A stretch of DNA of 18,428 nucleotides, taken from assembly GCA_937901285.1 (NCBI GenBank), contig CALCHI010000093.1, positions 1 to 18,428 on the forward strand, in the 5' to 3' direction. Of the stretch, positions 1-7,605 are shown piece after piece. Within the stretch, counting starts at the first letter, position 1. The number at the start of each line of letters is the position of its first letter. Below the pieces are notes generated by a model. The model was not told where the DNA came from. It saw only the letters and a program-made list of their open reading frames with translations, and did no database searches. This DNA comes from UBA8437 sp003445035. Its GTDB lineage: Bacteria; Planctomycetota; Planctomycetia; Planctomycetales; Planctomycetaceae. Position numbers and translations under genes: made by a program.

Positions 1-231
1 TGCAGCAAGAAGTTGCCCAAGGCGCAGGAACTGATGCAGATGCCCGGTCGTGGGCCGCTGGATTTCAAACCGATCGTTGCCGGGCTGAAGAAGATCAAGT
101 TTGCCGGCCGGGTCGAGATCTTCATGCACCCGGTGCCACGCGGCGTGCCGATCCTGGAGACGACCGCCAAAGTCACGGCCGAGATCAACCGGGCGCGGGC
201 CTACCTCGACAAGTTCGCCGATGCGGCGTAG
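1..231 (+). CDS. Sugar-phosphate isomerase/epimerase-like protein, C-terminal fragment
   Basis: This reading frame is open from the first base and ends at TAG 229-231, so only the last 76 codons are visible and the start lies outside the window. The fragment has a hydrophobic stretch around KFAGRVEIFMHPVPRG followed by a helix containing ITA-type residues and RARAYLDK. This resembles the end of xylose-isomerase-like TIM-barrel proteins (AP endonuclease 2 superfamily), which planctomycetes often encode beside Gfo/Idh/MocA oxidoreductases. The downstream neighbour is such an oxidoreductase, in convergent orientation with 24 bases between the stops. The catalytic metal ligands of the family would lie in the missing part, so the family call rests on the tail and on context. 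Confidence in coding is high; confidence in the family is moderate. Confidence 0.6.
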   Translation, partial: CSKKLPKAQELMQMPGRGPLDFKPIVAGLKKIKFAGRVEIFMHPVPRGVPILETTAKVTAEINRARAYLDKFADAA

Positions 232-255
232 CGGTCGGCCATTGCCGCCTGAGGC

Positions 256-1542
256 CTAGACCTTCGGCAGTTCGTACCCCTTGCGGTACTCGCGGGTGAG
301 GTACTGGTTGGCCGACTTGTCGTTGGTGAAGGTCTCGGTCTCGCCGTCGAACTCCAGCCGCTTGCCGGTGCGGTAGGCGATGTTGCCGAGGTGGCAGAGC
401 ATGGACGAGTAGTGTCCCTCGAGGATGTCGGCGTTCAACGCGTCCTGGTTGCGGTTCTTCACGCAGGCGACGAAGTTGCGGTAGTGGCCCCCGTCGTCGG
501 TCCACTTCTTGTAGAACTTCTTGCCCGGCTTTCCACCACGGTGGAAGATCCGGTATCCGTCACGGTCGACCATCATATAGCCATTGTCGCCGTAGATGAT
601 GTTGTCGTTGTCGTTCATGTGGGCCTGCATGCGATACGGGGTGAAGTCCCGCTGTTCGAAAACGTACAGCAGGTCGTCGTACTCCCAGGTGACGACCATC
701 GCGTCGGGCACCTCGTGGGCGTCGCCCTTCCAGCCCAGCTTGGCCCCGCTGCAACTGACGGCCTTGGGGGCACCGAGGTTCAGTGCCCAGCGACCGATGT
801 CGACCTGGTGGACTCCGTCATTGCCCAGGTCCCCGGTCCCATAGTCCCACAGCCAGTGCCAGCCGGTGTGAAAGCGGTTGCGGTTGAAGGGCTTCATGGG
901 GGCCGGGCCGACCCAGATGTCGTAATTGACCCCCTTGGGCACCGGTTCGTCCTTACGGTGAGCCATCCGTCCACGTCGCTGGTTGTTGATGGCCTTGACC
1001 ATCATCACCTTGCCGAGTTCCCCGTCAGCGATCAGCTTCCAGGCCTGCTTGTAGTGAGGCGCCGCTCGCAGGTTGGTGCCGTGCTGGACGATCCGCTTGT
1101 GTTTGCGGGCTGCTGTGACCGCCATGCGGCCCTCGTGAACGTTGTGCGAGCACGGTTTTTCGACGTAGACGTCCTTGCCGGCCAGGCAGGCATTGATCGT
1201 GACCGGGGCGTGCCAGTGATCGGGCGTGGCCACGGCCAGAGCGTCGACGTCCTTGCGGTCCAGCAGCGTTCGGTAGTCGACGACGTATTCCGGGCGGCGG
1301 CCTGAGAGTTGGCCGATCTGGGCACACAGTGCCTGTCCACGGCTTTCGTCGACATCGCAGATCGCCACCACCTGGCTGTCCTTGACCTGGGAGAAGTAGC
1401 GAGCGAGGCTCGAACCGCGGCCGCATCCCAGCACGGCCATGTTGACGGTTTCGCTGGGAGCGGCAGCTTCGAGTGTGCCGAGCCCCGTGGCGGCCAGGGC
1501 AGCGGCACTGCCCAGGAACGTACGTCGGTCGGTCTGGCTCAT
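256..1542 (-). CDS. Tat-exported Gfo/Idh/MocA family oxidoreductase
   Basis: A 428-residue NAD(P)-dependent oxidoreductase, probably acting on sugars or cyclitols. The N-terminus (DRRTFLG, residues 5-11, then an Ala-rich hydrophobic stretch) is a twin-arginine signal, so the protein is predicted to leave the cytoplasm folded with its cofactor. The Rossmann glycine motif VLGCGRGS is at about 38-45. ATPDHWH at 105-111 and the diagnostic EKP at 128-130 are family hallmarks; the catalytic Lys is K129. The start at 1542 has GGAG six bases upstream and begins exactly at the Tat signal. Length fits the planctomycete secreted subfamily. It diverges from a DUF1501 gene. The substrate cannot be read from sequence; inositol-dehydrogenase-like labels are common for relatives but unproven. 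Confidence 0.93.
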   Translation of the reverse strand: MSQTDRRTFLGSAAALAATGLGTLEAAAPSETVNMAVLGCGRGSSLARYFSQVKDSQVVAICDVDESRGQALCAQIGQLSGRRPEYVVDYRTLLDRKDVDALAVATPDHWHAPVTINACLAGKDVYVEKPCSHNVHEGRMAVTAARKHKRIVQHGTNLRAAPHYKQAWKLIADGELGKVMMVKAINNQRRGRMAHRKDEPVPKGVNYDIWVGPAPMKPFNRNRFHTGWHWLWDYGTGDLGNDGVHQVDIGRWALNLGAPKAVSCSGAKLGWKGDAHEVPDAMVVTWEYDDLLYVFEQRDFTPYRMQAHMNDNDNIIYGDNGYMMVDRDGYRIFHRGGKPGKKFYKKWTDDGGHYRNFVACVKNRNQDALNADILEGHYSSMLCHLGNIAYRTGKRLEFDGETETFTNDKSANQYLTREYRKGYELPKV

Positions 1543-1582
1543 GGTCGTCTCCGGTCGTCGGATCTGGCGATTGGTTCACCGA

Positions 1583-1612
1583 ATGCTACCCGCCTTGCGG
1601 CCTCGGTCTCAA
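1583..1612 (-). promoter_or_regulatory. Candidate sigma70-type promoter for the Gfo/Idh/MocA gene
   Basis: On the minus strand, TTGAGA (1612-1607) and TAGCAT (1588-1583) are separated by 18 bases, matching five and four of six consensus positions. The -10 lies about 40 bases before the start codon at 1542. No other pair this good was seen in the divergent intergenic region on this strand. Confidence 0.4.
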
Positions 1613-1649
1613 GCCGGTCGGCCAATGGTCAACGTGTGCGAGACGCCAA

Positions 1650-1679
1650 TTGCACGGGGCGCGGGGGGAGGCGTAGAAT
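1650..1679 (+). promoter_or_regulatory. Candidate promoter for the DUF1501 gene at 1715
   Basis: TAGAAT at 1674-1679 matches five of six -10 positions. TTGCAC at 1650-1655 is a weak -35, 18 bases upstream. The predicted transcript would start near 1686 with a leader of about 30 bases carrying the GGGAG ribosome site at 1702-1706. It sits back to back with the minus-strand promoter at 1583-1612. Confidence 0.4.
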
Positions 1680-1714
1680 CGTCATGGTGGCCCCGGTGGC
1701 TGGGAGCAAACGAG

Positions 1715-3097
1715 ATGAACTGGCGGCGGCGAGAAATTCTGCAGATGGGTGGCCTGGGAGCGCTGGGCCTGTCGTTGCCGGAGGTGCTGGCGGCGGACCC
1801 GTCGCGGGCGACGGCCAAGTCCTGCATTCTCTTCTTCATGGAAGGGGGGCCGAGCCAGATCGACATGTGGGATATGAAACCGGAGGCTCCGGAGAACATT
1901 CGGGGGCCACTGAAGCCGATCGACACCACGATCCCCGGTTATCAGCTCTGCGAGCACCTGCCGAAGCTGGCCAGGCAGATGCACCATTTCAGCGTGGTGC
2001 GTTCGGTCAATCACCGCATCGTCGACCACAACGCCAGCTCGTATTTCATGCTGACCGGCCAGCCGCCGCTGAGGGATTCGCAGTTGATCCGCGGCTCGTC
2101 CCCGTCGAATGCCCCCGCCTATGGCTCGGTGCTCTCCAAGCTGATGCCGACCGAACGGGCTTTGCCCGATTATGTTCATCTGCCCAAGCGGTTCTTCAAC
2201 TGCGGTCACTTCATTCCCGGGGTACTGGCCGGATTTCTCGGCGATGCTCACGACCCGTTCATTGCCGGGGACCCGAGCAAGGGGGATTATCGCGTGCCGG
2301 GACTGGAACAGACTCTGGGGGTTGGCCGATTTGGTCAGCGGCGGCAATTGCTTTCTCAATTGGATCGCGGTCTCGACGAGCCGGTTCCGCCCCGCGCCCT
2401 GAACCGAAAGGATGTCTTTTACGAAAAGGCGTTCGATCTGATCACTGCAGCAGAAGCCCGCGAGGCATTCCGGCTGGATGACGAACCCGAGTCGGTCCGC
2501 CGACGGTACGGTCTCCGTCGTGAGATCTCGGGAGTTCAGGGCGGCGGAATGCCGCACCTGGGGCAGTGCATGCTGCTGGCCCGCCGGCTGATAGAGCGAG
2601 GCGTGAGACTGGTGTCGGTCTGGGCCGGTCGCCAGGCGTTCGACGGCCACAAGGGGCATTACCAGAGCCTGGTCAAGGGGCTGTGCCCGCCGACCGACCA
2701 GGCGTTGTCGGCGCTTGTTGAGGATCTGTCGGAACGTGGCCTGCTGGAGGATACGCTGGTGGCGTGCCTGGCCGAGTTCGGCCGTACACCCAAACTGGGG
2801 CAGATCACCTCATCGGCAGGTGCCACCCCCGACGGCCGTGACCACTGGCCGCACTGCTTCTCGATCCTGTTCGCCGGCGGCGGCATGAAAGCCGGGTACG
2901 TTCACGGGTCCTCGGACCGGTTTGCCGCCTACCCGGCCTCCGCGCCGGTGACGCCCGAAGATGTGGCGGCGACAATCTACACGGCCCTGGGTGTTGATCC
3001 ACGGCACCGGATCCGCGACCGCTTCTCGCGTCCGCAGACGCTGGCTGATGGAGAAGTCATCCGGCCGCTGTTTTCACGGGAACCGGGTCGTCGTTGA
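1715..3097 (+). CDS. DUF1501 family secreted protein
   Basis: A 460-residue DUF1501 protein. The family has an alkaline-phosphatase-superfamily-like fold, is hugely expanded in planctomycetes, and has no established reaction. The start at ATG 1715 has GGGAG eight bases upstream and opens a twin-arginine signal (WRRREIL then GGLGALGLSLP) with likely cleavage near LAA. The frame is open upstream to 1439, but that would bury the Tat signal, so it is rejected. Family features visible are KSCILFFMEGGPSQIDMWD near the mature N-terminus, the central RRLIERGVRLVSVWAG helix-strand, and AEFGRTP followed by GRDHWPHCFS near the C-terminus, where the conserved acidic and His residues suggest a metal site. 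It is separate from the DUF1549/DUF1553-linked DUF1501 gene at 9757. It converges on the next gene with one base between stops. Confidence 0.93.
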   Translation: MNWRRREILQMGGLGALGLSLPEVLAADPSRATAKSCILFFMEGGPSQIDMWDMKPEAPENIRGPLKPIDTTIPGYQLCEHLPKLARQMHHFSVVRSVNHRIVDHNASSYFMLTGQPPLRDSQLIRGSSPSNAPAYGSVLSKLMPTERALPDYVHLPKRFFNCGHFIPGVLAGFLGDAHDPFIAGDPSKGDYRVPGLEQTLGVGRFGQRRQLLSQLDRGLDEPVPPRALNRKDVFYEKAFDLITAAEAREAFRLDDEPESVRRRYGLRREISGVQGGGMPHLGQCMLLARRLIERGVRLVSVWAGRQAFDGHKGHYQSLVKGLCPPTDQALSALVEDLSERGLLEDTLVACLAEFGRTPKLGQITSSAGATPDGRDHWPHCFSILFAGGGMKAGYVHGSSDRFAAYPASAPVTPEDVAATIYTALGVDPRHRIRDRFSRPQTLADGEVIRPLFSREPGRR

Positions 3098-3098
3098 A

Positions 3099-4016
3099 CT
3101 AGGCCTGGTCGAGTCCCCAGCAGAACAGTTGTTCCACGATCCCGGCTTCAGCGACCGTTTCGTCGAGCAGCAGCACCATCTCGTCGCCGAAACCCTTGGA
3201 ACTCTTCAAGGGGGCAATCGTCAACCCTGCCCCACGAGCCAGTTCGGCCAGTTCCGGATGGGTCGGGAAGATCAACAGTTGTTGGGGGCCCCGAGCAGTC
3301 GTCACGTGGCAGACCAATTCCCAGACATCGCCGGAGTCACCGGCGTACTCCACCAGCCCGCGCTTGTTGGTGGCGCGGCCTTCGACCAGGTAGGCCACGG
3401 GATGGTCATCGATTTCGCCGACCAGGACCGGGCACTTGGGGAGCGTGAACAACTTTGCCGATTCGGCACGTGTTCGCTGAGAGTGGATTGGCTGGTCGCG
3501 GTGCAGGTGGTGCAGGGCGTCGAGGTGCCGGTTGGTTTCGTAGTCGACAACGCGAAGTCGTCCCCGGCGGTCCTGGGGAGAGGTGGCTTCACGCACAATC
3601 CAGCCAGGGGCCTGGACGACACTCCACCCCAGGGGTTCGTAGAAGTCGGGCACGCCAGTCCAAAGCAACCCCAGTTGACAGCCCAGTCCGGGCATTGCCA
3701 CTTGGAGGTCTCGCATCAATTCGGCCGCCAGGCCCTGTCGTCGGTACCGGGAGTCGGTGGCCACCAGCACGATAATTCCAACCGAGATCGATTCTCCGGC
3801 GAACCGGAAAGTCCGTGGCCAGACGGCGGCGTGGCTGACGATACGGCCATCACGTTCGATCACGCGACAATTGGCCAGGTTGTCGTCGTCGAAGACCAAT
3901 GGAAAGTCGGTCAGAACGCTTTGATCCTCGACACCCTTTTCCCTACGAAAGATCCTGTCCAGCAGGTCGATGATCTGCGGCAGATCGTGGACGGTGGCGG
4001 GGCGTGGAGAATTCAT
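3099..4016 (-). CDS. GNAT family N-acetyltransferase
   Basis: A 305-residue acetyltransferase of the GNAT superfamily. The N-terminal half begins with a typical beta1-alpha1 (ATVHDLPQIIDLLDRIF). The acetyl-CoA pyrophosphate-binding segment SRYRRQGLAAELM is at about 89-101, following the strand ISVGIIVLVATD, and FYEPLGW at about 125-131 is the usual GNAT C-terminal aromatic element. The C-terminal 150 residues (about 150-305) look like a second, degenerate GNAT-like or substrate-binding domain, as in Eis-type two-domain proteins, so the length exceeds a simple GNAT. No signal peptide; cytoplasmic. The start at ATG 4016 has no clear Shine-Dalgarno sequence. The acceptor substrate is unknown. 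Confidence 0.88.
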   Translation of the reverse strand: MNSPRPATVHDLPQIIDLLDRIFRREKGVEDQSVLTDFPLVFDDDNLANCRVIERDGRIVSHAAVWPRTFRFAGESISVGIIVLVATDSRYRRQGLAAELMRDLQVAMPGLGCQLGLLWTGVPDFYEPLGWSVVQAPGWIVREATSPQDRRGRLRVVDYETNRHLDALHHLHRDQPIHSQRTRAESAKLFTLPKCPVLVGEIDDHPVAYLVEGRATNKRGLVEYAGDSGDVWELVCHVTTARGPQQLLIFPTHPELAELARGAGLTIAPLKSSKGFGDEMVLLLDETVAEAGIVEQLFCWGLDQA

Positions 4017-4078
4017 CGGATTCGTTCGGAAAGACAGCGAGCGTGTCAGGATGACGGCTCAACGCCCGCCAGTCGACC

Positions 4079-4108
4079 TTGACCCGTCGGGAAACACGCC
4101 GGTATTCT
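4079..4108 (+). promoter_or_regulatory. Candidate promoter for the CX4CH protein gene
   Basis: TTGACC at 4079-4084 and TATTCT at 4103-4108 are separated by 18 bases. A start near 4115 would give a leader of about 25 bases containing GGAGAG at 4126-4131, eight bases before the GTG start at 4140. Confidence 0.45.
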
Positions 4109-4139
4109 CCCGCCAACCTGTTTCCGGAGAGCCTCGAGC

Positions 4140-5198
4140 GTGACTGTTTTCCCGTCCGTTGACCGGTTGGCTGGCGTCCGGTTTACGTTGTTGTGGTCTG
4201 CGGTCCTGTCGGCGTCGGTATGTCCGGCCGCCGAGAAAGTGGTTCCTCACGTCATCGTGTTGCGGAACGGTCGTGTGCTGGCCGGCCAGGTGACGCTGGT
4301 TGAAGCCGGATACCAGGTCGATTCGTTGTCGGGCCGTGTTGTGATTCCTCGCAACCTGGTCGAGGTGGAGGCGTTGAACCTCGTCGATGCCCATCAGAAA
4401 CTGCGATCCAAGATGCCCGAAAAGACTGCGTCCGGTCATATTTCGCTGGGTCGATGGTGCCTGGTCCACGGACTCAATCAACAGGCTCTCGCAGAGTTTC
4501 GGGAAGCCGAACGACTGGGGCCCAAGAACAAGAAGTCGGCCACCAGGGAGATGATAGCCCGACTGGCTCCGACTGTTGCGGACCGCGGTAACGCTCCGAC
4601 GGTTCGTAGCACTACGGCATTGATGTCTCGAGATGTCGAACCGATCGAAGCATTGGGAGGGCTGCCTCGCGATGTTGCCGGCGCGTTTGTCCAGCGGCTT
4701 CAGCCTCTGTTGTCGAATCGATGTGGCAACGGGTCGTGTCATGGGACCAGCGTGAGACGGGCCTTTCGGTTGGAATCCATCGGTCGTGACCGGAGTGGTT
4801 TCCAGGTTCGCACTCGAAAGAATCTCGAGGCCGTGTTGGGCCAGCTGAATCTGTCCCGTCCGGCTGACAGTTCACTTTTGCGGTTTGCGAGGAAATCTCA
4901 CGGCAGCACCCCGGGAATCCGCCCGGCCCGGCCGCTGGGAAGGGAGCAACTGTTGCTGATCGAGTCGTGGGTGCGACGGGTGGCCCGGTCCAGGGAGGTT
5001 CGGGCCGAGACGCCGTCACAGGCGGAGGCGTCACGAGAGACCTCCGCCACGGTGCCAAAAGGTCGCGGTAAACGGCCGGGAGTCGACGTGTTTGATCCCG
5101 AGGTCTTCAACCGGGAGACACGCCGAATCGAGGCGGCCAGGAAAACCGCCGCGACGGCAGCGCGGCGTCGGCGGGTTCGTCCGTCCGGCGGTGGCTAA
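4140..5198 (+). CDS. Secreted protein with a cytochrome-like CX4CH motif
   Basis: A 352-residue protein starting at GTG 4140, with GGAGAG eight bases upstream. An N-terminal hydrophobic segment (about 13-31, ending VCPAAE) looks like a signal peptide. Residues 36-80 form a small beta-rich unit (VIVLRNGRVLAGQV...GRVVIPRNLVEVE), followed by a TPR-like helical stretch at about 100-130 (LVHGLNQQALAEFREAERLGP). The core is LQPLLSNRCGNGSCHG at about 187-202: C195 and C200-H201 give CX4CH where a c-type haem site would normally be CXXCH. Flanking residues resemble planctomycete cytochrome-like domains. The tail after about 285 is basic and low complexity. Haem attachment is inferred, not shown. It overlaps the next gene's stop by four bases. 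Confidence 0.75.
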   Translation: MTVFPSVDRLAGVRFTLLWSAVLSASVCPAAEKVVPHVIVLRNGRVLAGQVTLVEAGYQVDSLSGRVVIPRNLVEVEALNLVDAHQKLRSKMPEKTASGHISLGRWCLVHGLNQQALAEFREAERLGPKNKKSATREMIARLAPTVADRGNAPTVRSTTALMSRDVEPIEALGGLPRDVAGAFVQRLQPLLSNRCGNGSCHGTSVRRAFRLESIGRDRSGFQVRTRKNLEAVLGQLNLSRPADSSLLRFARKSHGSTPGIRPARPLGREQLLLIESWVRRVARSREVRAETPSQAEASRETSATVPKGRGKRPGVDVFDPEVFNRETRRIEAARKTAATAARRRRVRPSGGG

Positions 5199-6322
5199 CC
5201 GCACCAGGCGTCGATCATGCGGGCGTAGAGATCGGTGCCCAGTTCAAGCTGTTCCAACGCGATGAACTCGTCCCAGGTGTGTGCCTGGGCGATGTCACCG
5301 GGGCCAATCACGACCATGTTTTCCAGATCGGTCAGCATGCCGCCATCGGTGCCGTAGCAGACGGTGGTGGGCGACTCGCGGTCGGCCAGGTCAAGAACCT
5401 CGCGGACGAACGGTGAACCGGGATCGATGTGGAGTGGCTCGGCCCGGCTCTTGACCACGAATTCGATGCCGCACTCTTCGGCGGTTGCGCGGGCACGTTC
5501 GATCAGGCTGTCAATCTGCTGTCCGGGCATGGCCCGGAAATAGACGGTGCAAACGCTCTTGGGTGGCGTGATGTTGACCGCAGCGGTGTGGTCGTTGATC
5601 CCGATGTTCCAACTGATCGTCGGCGGATCGAATTCCTCGTTTTGCCATTCGGCCGAGGATTCTGTCTCGTCGTGAATCCGTTTCATCTCAGCCAGGTAGG
5701 GGATCATTGCAAGGTTGGCGTTGAGCCCGGCTCGGGTGCTGGAGTGCGAAGCCTTTCCGTGTGAGGTGGCGACCAGTCCGGTGGTGCCCTTGTGGGCGTA
5801 GACCACCTCGAGCATCGTTGGCTCACCAATGATGCCGCGAGACTGCCCGGCGACCATCTCGCGGAACATCTCGCTCCGTTCGGCCACCGCCATCGCGCCG
5901 CCGTAGCCGATCTCTTCGTCGGAGGTGCAGGTGATGTAGATGGGGTGCTTGAGCGTGAGATCGGCAAGCCGTTCGGCTGCCGCGAACATGCAGGCTATCG
6001 AGCCCTTCATGTCACAACTGCCGCGGCCGTAAAGTCGGTCGCCGACAATCGTCGGTTCGAAGGCTCCGAAGTCTTCGGTGTGCCAGGGGTCGGCCGGCAC
6101 CACGTCGGTGTGGCCGAAATAGGCCATGCCACCGGTTCCGTCGCCCTTCTTGCCGATCACGCTCGCTTTCCGCACACCGTACGGGTCGTCGTACTCGATT
6201 CGCTCAATCGCGAATCCGAGTCCCGTGAGCACTTCTTGGCAATAGTCACTGACTGCCACGTTGGAAAGGTTGCTGGTGGATTCAAATGAAACGAGTCGCT
6301 TGTTGTGTTCGAGTGCATCCAT
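5195..6322 (-). CDS. M20 family metallopeptidase, ArgE/DapE-type deacylase
   Basis: A 375-residue di-zinc amidohydrolase of the M20 family. Visible metal-site elements are H71 and D73 in GHTDVVP, D104 in GRGSCDMKG, E136-E137 in SDEEIGYGG (general base plus ligand), E167 in GEPT and H348 in AQAHTWDE. The SHGKASHSS lid-domain motif at about 187-195 is typical. The YGTDGG (323-328) and GPGD-x-AQAH signatures fit acetylornithine deacetylase-like members best, so a role in arginine biosynthesis is plausible, but succinyl-diaminopimelate desuccinylase or another acylamino-acid hydrolase is not excluded. Cytoplasmic; no signal peptide. It starts 33 bases after the hydrolase gene's stop and is probably co-transcribed with it. 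Its TAG overlaps the convergent neighbour's TAA. Confidence 0.92.
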   Translation of the reverse strand: MDALEHNKRLVSFESTSNLSNVAVSDYCQEVLTGLGFAIERIEYDDPYGVRKASVIGKKGDGTGGMAYFGHTDVVPADPWHTEDFGAFEPTIVGDRLYGRGSCDMKGSIACMFAAAERLADLTLKHPIYITCTSDEEIGYGGAMAVAERSEMFREMVAGQSRGIIGEPTMLEVVYAHKGTTGLVATSHGKASHSSTRAGLNANLAMIPYLAEMKRIHDETESSAEWQNEEFDPPTISWNIGINDHTAAVNITPPKSVCTVYFRAMPGQQIDSLIERARATAEECGIEFVVKSRAEPLHIDPGSPFVREVLDLADRESPTTVCYGTDGGMLTDLENMVVIGPGDIAQAHTWDEFIALEQLELGTDLYARMIDAWCG

Positions 6323-6355
6323 GGCAGTGGGTCCGGAAGGTCAGTTCGGGGGCGG

Positions 6356-7291
6356 TCAGGCTTTGAGGTGGCGTGCGAAGACGTCACGCGTCCGTCGCCA
6401 CATCTCGGGTGAGAGCACGTGGCCGGAGCCGTCTTCTATGTAGTAGGAGAAGTTTTTCTCGGCGTGGATCGCTTCGTAGGCGTTGGCAATCACCTGCACA
6501 CCGCGTCGAACCTCGTCGATTGGGCTGCCGCTGTCCTTCTCTCCGAAATTCAGGTGCAGGGCGCGTGGTGCGATCAACGCGGCGATGTCAGGAGTGTCGC
6601 CGTGAGGATAGATGCCCGGAACGAAATTGGGGAAACAGTGCAGCATGTGGCCGTCGTGGATCGCCTTGTATGTTGGTAAACAGCAATTGCCGACCAGGCA
6701 TGTCAACCGGGGTTCCCAGGGGCCAACAAGCCAGGTGTGGGTCGAGCCCATCGAATGTCCGTAACAGCCCAGCCGTTCCGCATTGACCTCGTCGAGTCCG
6801 GCGAGCACATCCACGGCCCGGCGCATGTCGAGGATGTTCTTCCAGGCCATGCACCGGCCATCGACGATTTGACGCAGGAACTCGAAACGTTCGAACCAGT
6901 GTGTCTTCAATTTGCCCGTCGGGTCCTGCCGTTCTTCAAAGCAGAGAGCGTCGGGACAAAGGACCACGTAACCCTCGCGAGCCAGCGACACACCAGTGTG
7001 GTGCATCTTGTTGCCTGCCAATCCGGCCGGCTCGCTTTTTCCAAGGTGATACTGGCCGGCGTGTTGATGCCAGATCGCGATGCCGGGGGCCGTCTTGGCA
7101 GCGGTCACGCCGTCGGGGATCAGCAGCAGGGCAGGAACCCGGTCGCCGGGTTCGACTTCGTAACTGAGCGTCAACAGGCGATATCCGTCCTTCTGCTGCG
7201 TCTTGGTTACGCGAATTGCCAGGGGACAGGGATCGGGCCAGTCTCCGCCAAGCCCTGTACGCAGTCGGTCGCGAAAATCGATGGCCGCCAT
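6356..7291 (-). CDS. Alpha/beta hydrolase (acetyl xylan esterase/dienelactone hydrolase-like)
   Basis: A 311-residue serine hydrolase. The nucleophile elbow GHSMGS is at 178-183, making S180 the catalytic Ser. H291 in SGHVLS is the probable catalytic His, and D253 in FGEKDSG the probable acid. HQHAGQYHLGKSEPAG at about 75-90 is the kind of oxyanion-side segment seen in planctomycete esterases of this class. The start at ATG 7291 has AGGA seven bases upstream. An earlier in-frame TTG at 7354 would overlap the -10 element and lacks a ribosome site. No convincing signal peptide at this start, so the protein is predicted cytoplasmic. It is the first gene of a probable two-gene unit with the M20 hydrolase. 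The substrate is unknown. Confidence 0.88.
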   Translation of the reverse strand: MAAIDFRDRLRTGLGGDWPDPCPLAIRVTKTQQKDGYRLLTLSYEVEPGDRVPALLLIPDGVTAAKTAPGIAIWHQHAGQYHLGKSEPAGLAGNKMHHTGVSLAREGYVVLCPDALCFEERQDPTGKLKTHWFERFEFLRQIVDGRCMAWKNILDMRRAVDVLAGLDEVNAERLGCYGHSMGSTHTWLVGPWEPRLTCLVGNCCLPTYKAIHDGHMLHCFPNFVPGIYPHGDTPDIAALIAPRALHLNFGEKDSGSPIDEVRRGVQVIANAYEAIHAEKNFSYYIEDGSGHVLSPEMWRRTRDVFARHLKA

Positions 7292-7353
7292 GGCACGTCC
7301 TGGTGCGAGATGTTTGGGGGAACAGGCCGAAACGACGACAGCCGCTCGGGGCA

Positions 7354-7383
7354 AGAATATCGCAAAGGGGTCGCGAATGCGAA
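7354..7383 (-). promoter_or_regulatory. Candidate promoter for the hydrolase-M20 unit
   Basis: On the minus strand, TTCGCA (7383-7378) and TATTCT (7359-7354) are 18 bases apart. The -10 hexamer is identical to the one proposed at 4103-4108. A transcript starting near 7347 would have a leader of about 56 bases. Confidence 0.35.
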
Positions 7384-7451
7384 CAGTGACGCGGAGGGGG
7401 GAATCGAGGGAATTGGGTCAAAAAGGGCAATGACCTCACGGGATAGAAAAT

Positions 7452-7580
7452 CTTGCCTGAAACGCACGAACCGAACTCCGGATGCGTGTTTCGGGCAAGT
7501 TGTGCCGGTCGTATGGCCGATGTTGGTGTCATAAGCCGTACAACCGGTGCAATCCGTTCACGAGTTGCGCGAACGAATTG
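7452..7580 (+). promoter_or_regulatory. Three consecutive inverted repeats upstream of the BBP7 gene
   Basis: Repeat 1 pairs CTTGCCTGAAAC (7452-7463) with GTTTCGGGCAAG (7488-7499): 12 positions including one G-U. Repeat 2 pairs 7505-7517 with 7535-7547: 11 Watson-Crick pairs, one G-U and one mismatch. Repeat 3 pairs CAATCCGTTC (7550-7559) with GAACGAATTG (7571-7580), with one mismatch. The three are separated by five and two bases and are followed by AGGA at 7594-7597 and the ATG at 7606. No U-run follows any of them, so they are not intrinsic terminators. They could be a folded 5' leader or a series of operators. I could not find a confident promoter upstream. The rest of the 7292-7605 gap shows only the minus-strand promoter. 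Confidence 0.5.
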
Positions 7581-7605
7581 AGCGGGGGTTAGCAGGAAAC
7601 CGACT

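Noticed and set aside
391..1305. Long plus-strand open frame opposite the Gfo/Idh/MocA gene
   Set aside because: Its Val/Asp/His-rich translation is what the reverse complement of a GC-rich gene gives. It has no domain, no signal and no ribosome site.
1439..1714. Upstream extension of the first DUF1501 gene
   Set aside because: It would run through the divergent promoter region, overlap the oxidoreductase gene and bury the Tat signal; ATG 1715 has a good ribosome site.
2961..4082. Long plus-strand open frame opposite the GNAT gene
   Set aside because: The minus strand encodes a clear acetyltransferase with the RRQGLA motif; this frame has no recognisable features and starts inside the DUF1501 gene.
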